DNA of 6,105 nucleotides from Campylobacterota bacterium (GTDB taxonomy: Bacteria > Campylobacterota > Campylobacteria > Campylobacterales > Sulfurovaceae), in contig DRQB01000211.1 in NCBI GenBank assembly GCA_011330645.1, positions 1 through 6,105 of the forward strand. Reading direction: 5' to 3'. The translations under genes and the position numbers were made by a program. Of the stretch, positions 5,630 to 6,105 are shown one piece after another (positions within the stretch are counted from its first letter, which is position 1; every line of letters starts with the position of its first letter). The notes below the pieces were generated by a model. The model did not search any database, was not told the DNA's origin, and worked only from the letters and a program-made list of their open reading frames with translations.

Positions 5630-6105
5630 ATGGATAAACTCACAGAATATTTAAACGCACATCCCCATGACGAGCTGCACCCCTCAGAAATTGCCAATCT
5701 TCTTAAAGATTTAGACGATAAAAGTTTTACAGATGCTGTCCAATCTATACCTAAAGAACTCATAGCAGATGTGGCATTGGAACTGCCTGACAGATACTTT
5801 GAAGATGTTCTTGAATCATTTACGCCTGAAGAGATTGCCGAATCTGTAGCAGAGTTGGAGTCTGATGACCAGACAGACTTTATCCAAGAGCTTGAAGAAC
5901 GCGATGAAGAGATGGCAAAAGAGGTCTTTGAAGAGCTAGACTCTGAGGATCAAGCAGACATTCTTCAACTCAAGCAGTACGAAGAAGATGAAGCGGGTGC
6001 CTATATGCAGATAGAGGTCTATACTGCAGGACTTGAACAAAATGTACATGATGTCATCAATGACTTTGCAGAGTTGCGTCGTAATGATGAGCTGGAAAAT
6101 GTCAA
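5630..6105 (+). CDS. mgtE: MgtE-type magnesium transporter, N-terminal part, cut by window edge
   Basis: The frame stays open to the right edge, giving 158 complete residues of a protein that normally has about 450. AAAGGGG at 5617-5623, six bases before the ATG, supports the start. Residues 1-115 match the MgtE N-terminal cytoplasmic domain: HPSEIANLLKDL (residues 16-28 with one change, LHPSEIANLLKDL) followed by repeated acidic helices with LPDRYFEDVLESFTPEEIAESVAEL, DDQTDFIQEL and DSEDQADIL. Residues 117-127 (QYEEDEAGAYM) correspond to the conserved Y-x-x-D-x-AG-x-x-M junction that leads into the first CBS domain, which begins at about 128. In MgtE the acidic N-domain and CBS pair sense cytoplasmic magnesium and close the membrane channel when it is plentiful. 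The membrane domain lies outside the window, so a CBS protein lacking the channel cannot be formally excluded. It has its own promoter after a strong terminator. Confidence 0.87.
   Translation, partial: MDKLTEYLNAHPHDELHPSEIANLLKDLDDKSFTDAVQSIPKELIADVALELPDRYFEDVLESFTPEEIAESVAELESDDQTDFIQELEERDEEMAKEVFEELDSEDQADILQLKQYEEDEAGAYMQIEVYTAGLEQNVHDVINDFAELRRNDELENV

Noticed and set aside
1..6105. CRISPR arrays, tRNA or rRNA genes, insertion sequences, attachment sites
   Set aside because: No regularly spaced repeats, RNA gene signatures, transposase reading frames or flanking terminal repeats were seen on either strand, and coding regions fill nearly the whole window.

Overview
The window looks like chromosomal DNA of a Campylobacterota (epsilonproteobacterial) organism, perhaps of the Sulfurovum/Sulfurimonas kind. 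This is inferred from protein character: a three-domain desulforedoxin-rubrerythrin-rubredoxin protein of the type known from Campylobacter jejuni, a DUF4395 protein next to an RND pump, and promoters with a clear TATAAT box but no evident -35 box. No search could be run, so the genus is a guess. All genes are on the + strand, packed tightly, with no gene-free stretch above about 110 bases.

Layout: (1) Positions 2-2446 hold the C-terminal four fifths of an RND-family inner-membrane efflux pump whose 5' end lies outside the window. A DUF4395 membrane protein (2443-3162) overlaps its stop codon as ATGA, and the pair ends at a long hairpin (3167-3211). (2) A short carboxymuconolactone-decarboxylase/AhpD-like gene (3239-3598) has lost part of the usual CxxC...H active site. 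(3) A TATAAT promoter at 3634 starts what looks like a three-gene operon: desulforubrerythrin (3671-4327), a small thioredoxin-fold-like protein without CxxC (4334-4651) and an ion-channel-like membrane protein with an unusual TLGSGD filter (4653-5240). (4) A 62-residue DUF2892/YgaP-type membrane protein with a CPLC motif (5332-5520) has its own promoter and a clean terminator. (5) A MgtE-type magnesium transporter begins at 5630 and runs off the right edge.

How the genes may work together: the RND pump exports substrates using proton motive force, and its partner adaptor and outer-membrane channel are probably encoded upstream. The middle of the window has an oxidative-stress and redox flavour: a peroxide-reducing rubrerythrin, an AhpD-like protein and a thioredoxin-like protein. 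Linkage to an ion channel is the least expected part. Ion homeostasis appears twice, in the channel and in MgtE. There are no RNA genes, mobile elements, CRISPR arrays or integration scars. I see no clearly new multi-gene system; the most interesting features are the composition of the rubrerythrin operon, the coupled RND-DUF4395 pair and several altered active-site or filter motifs.
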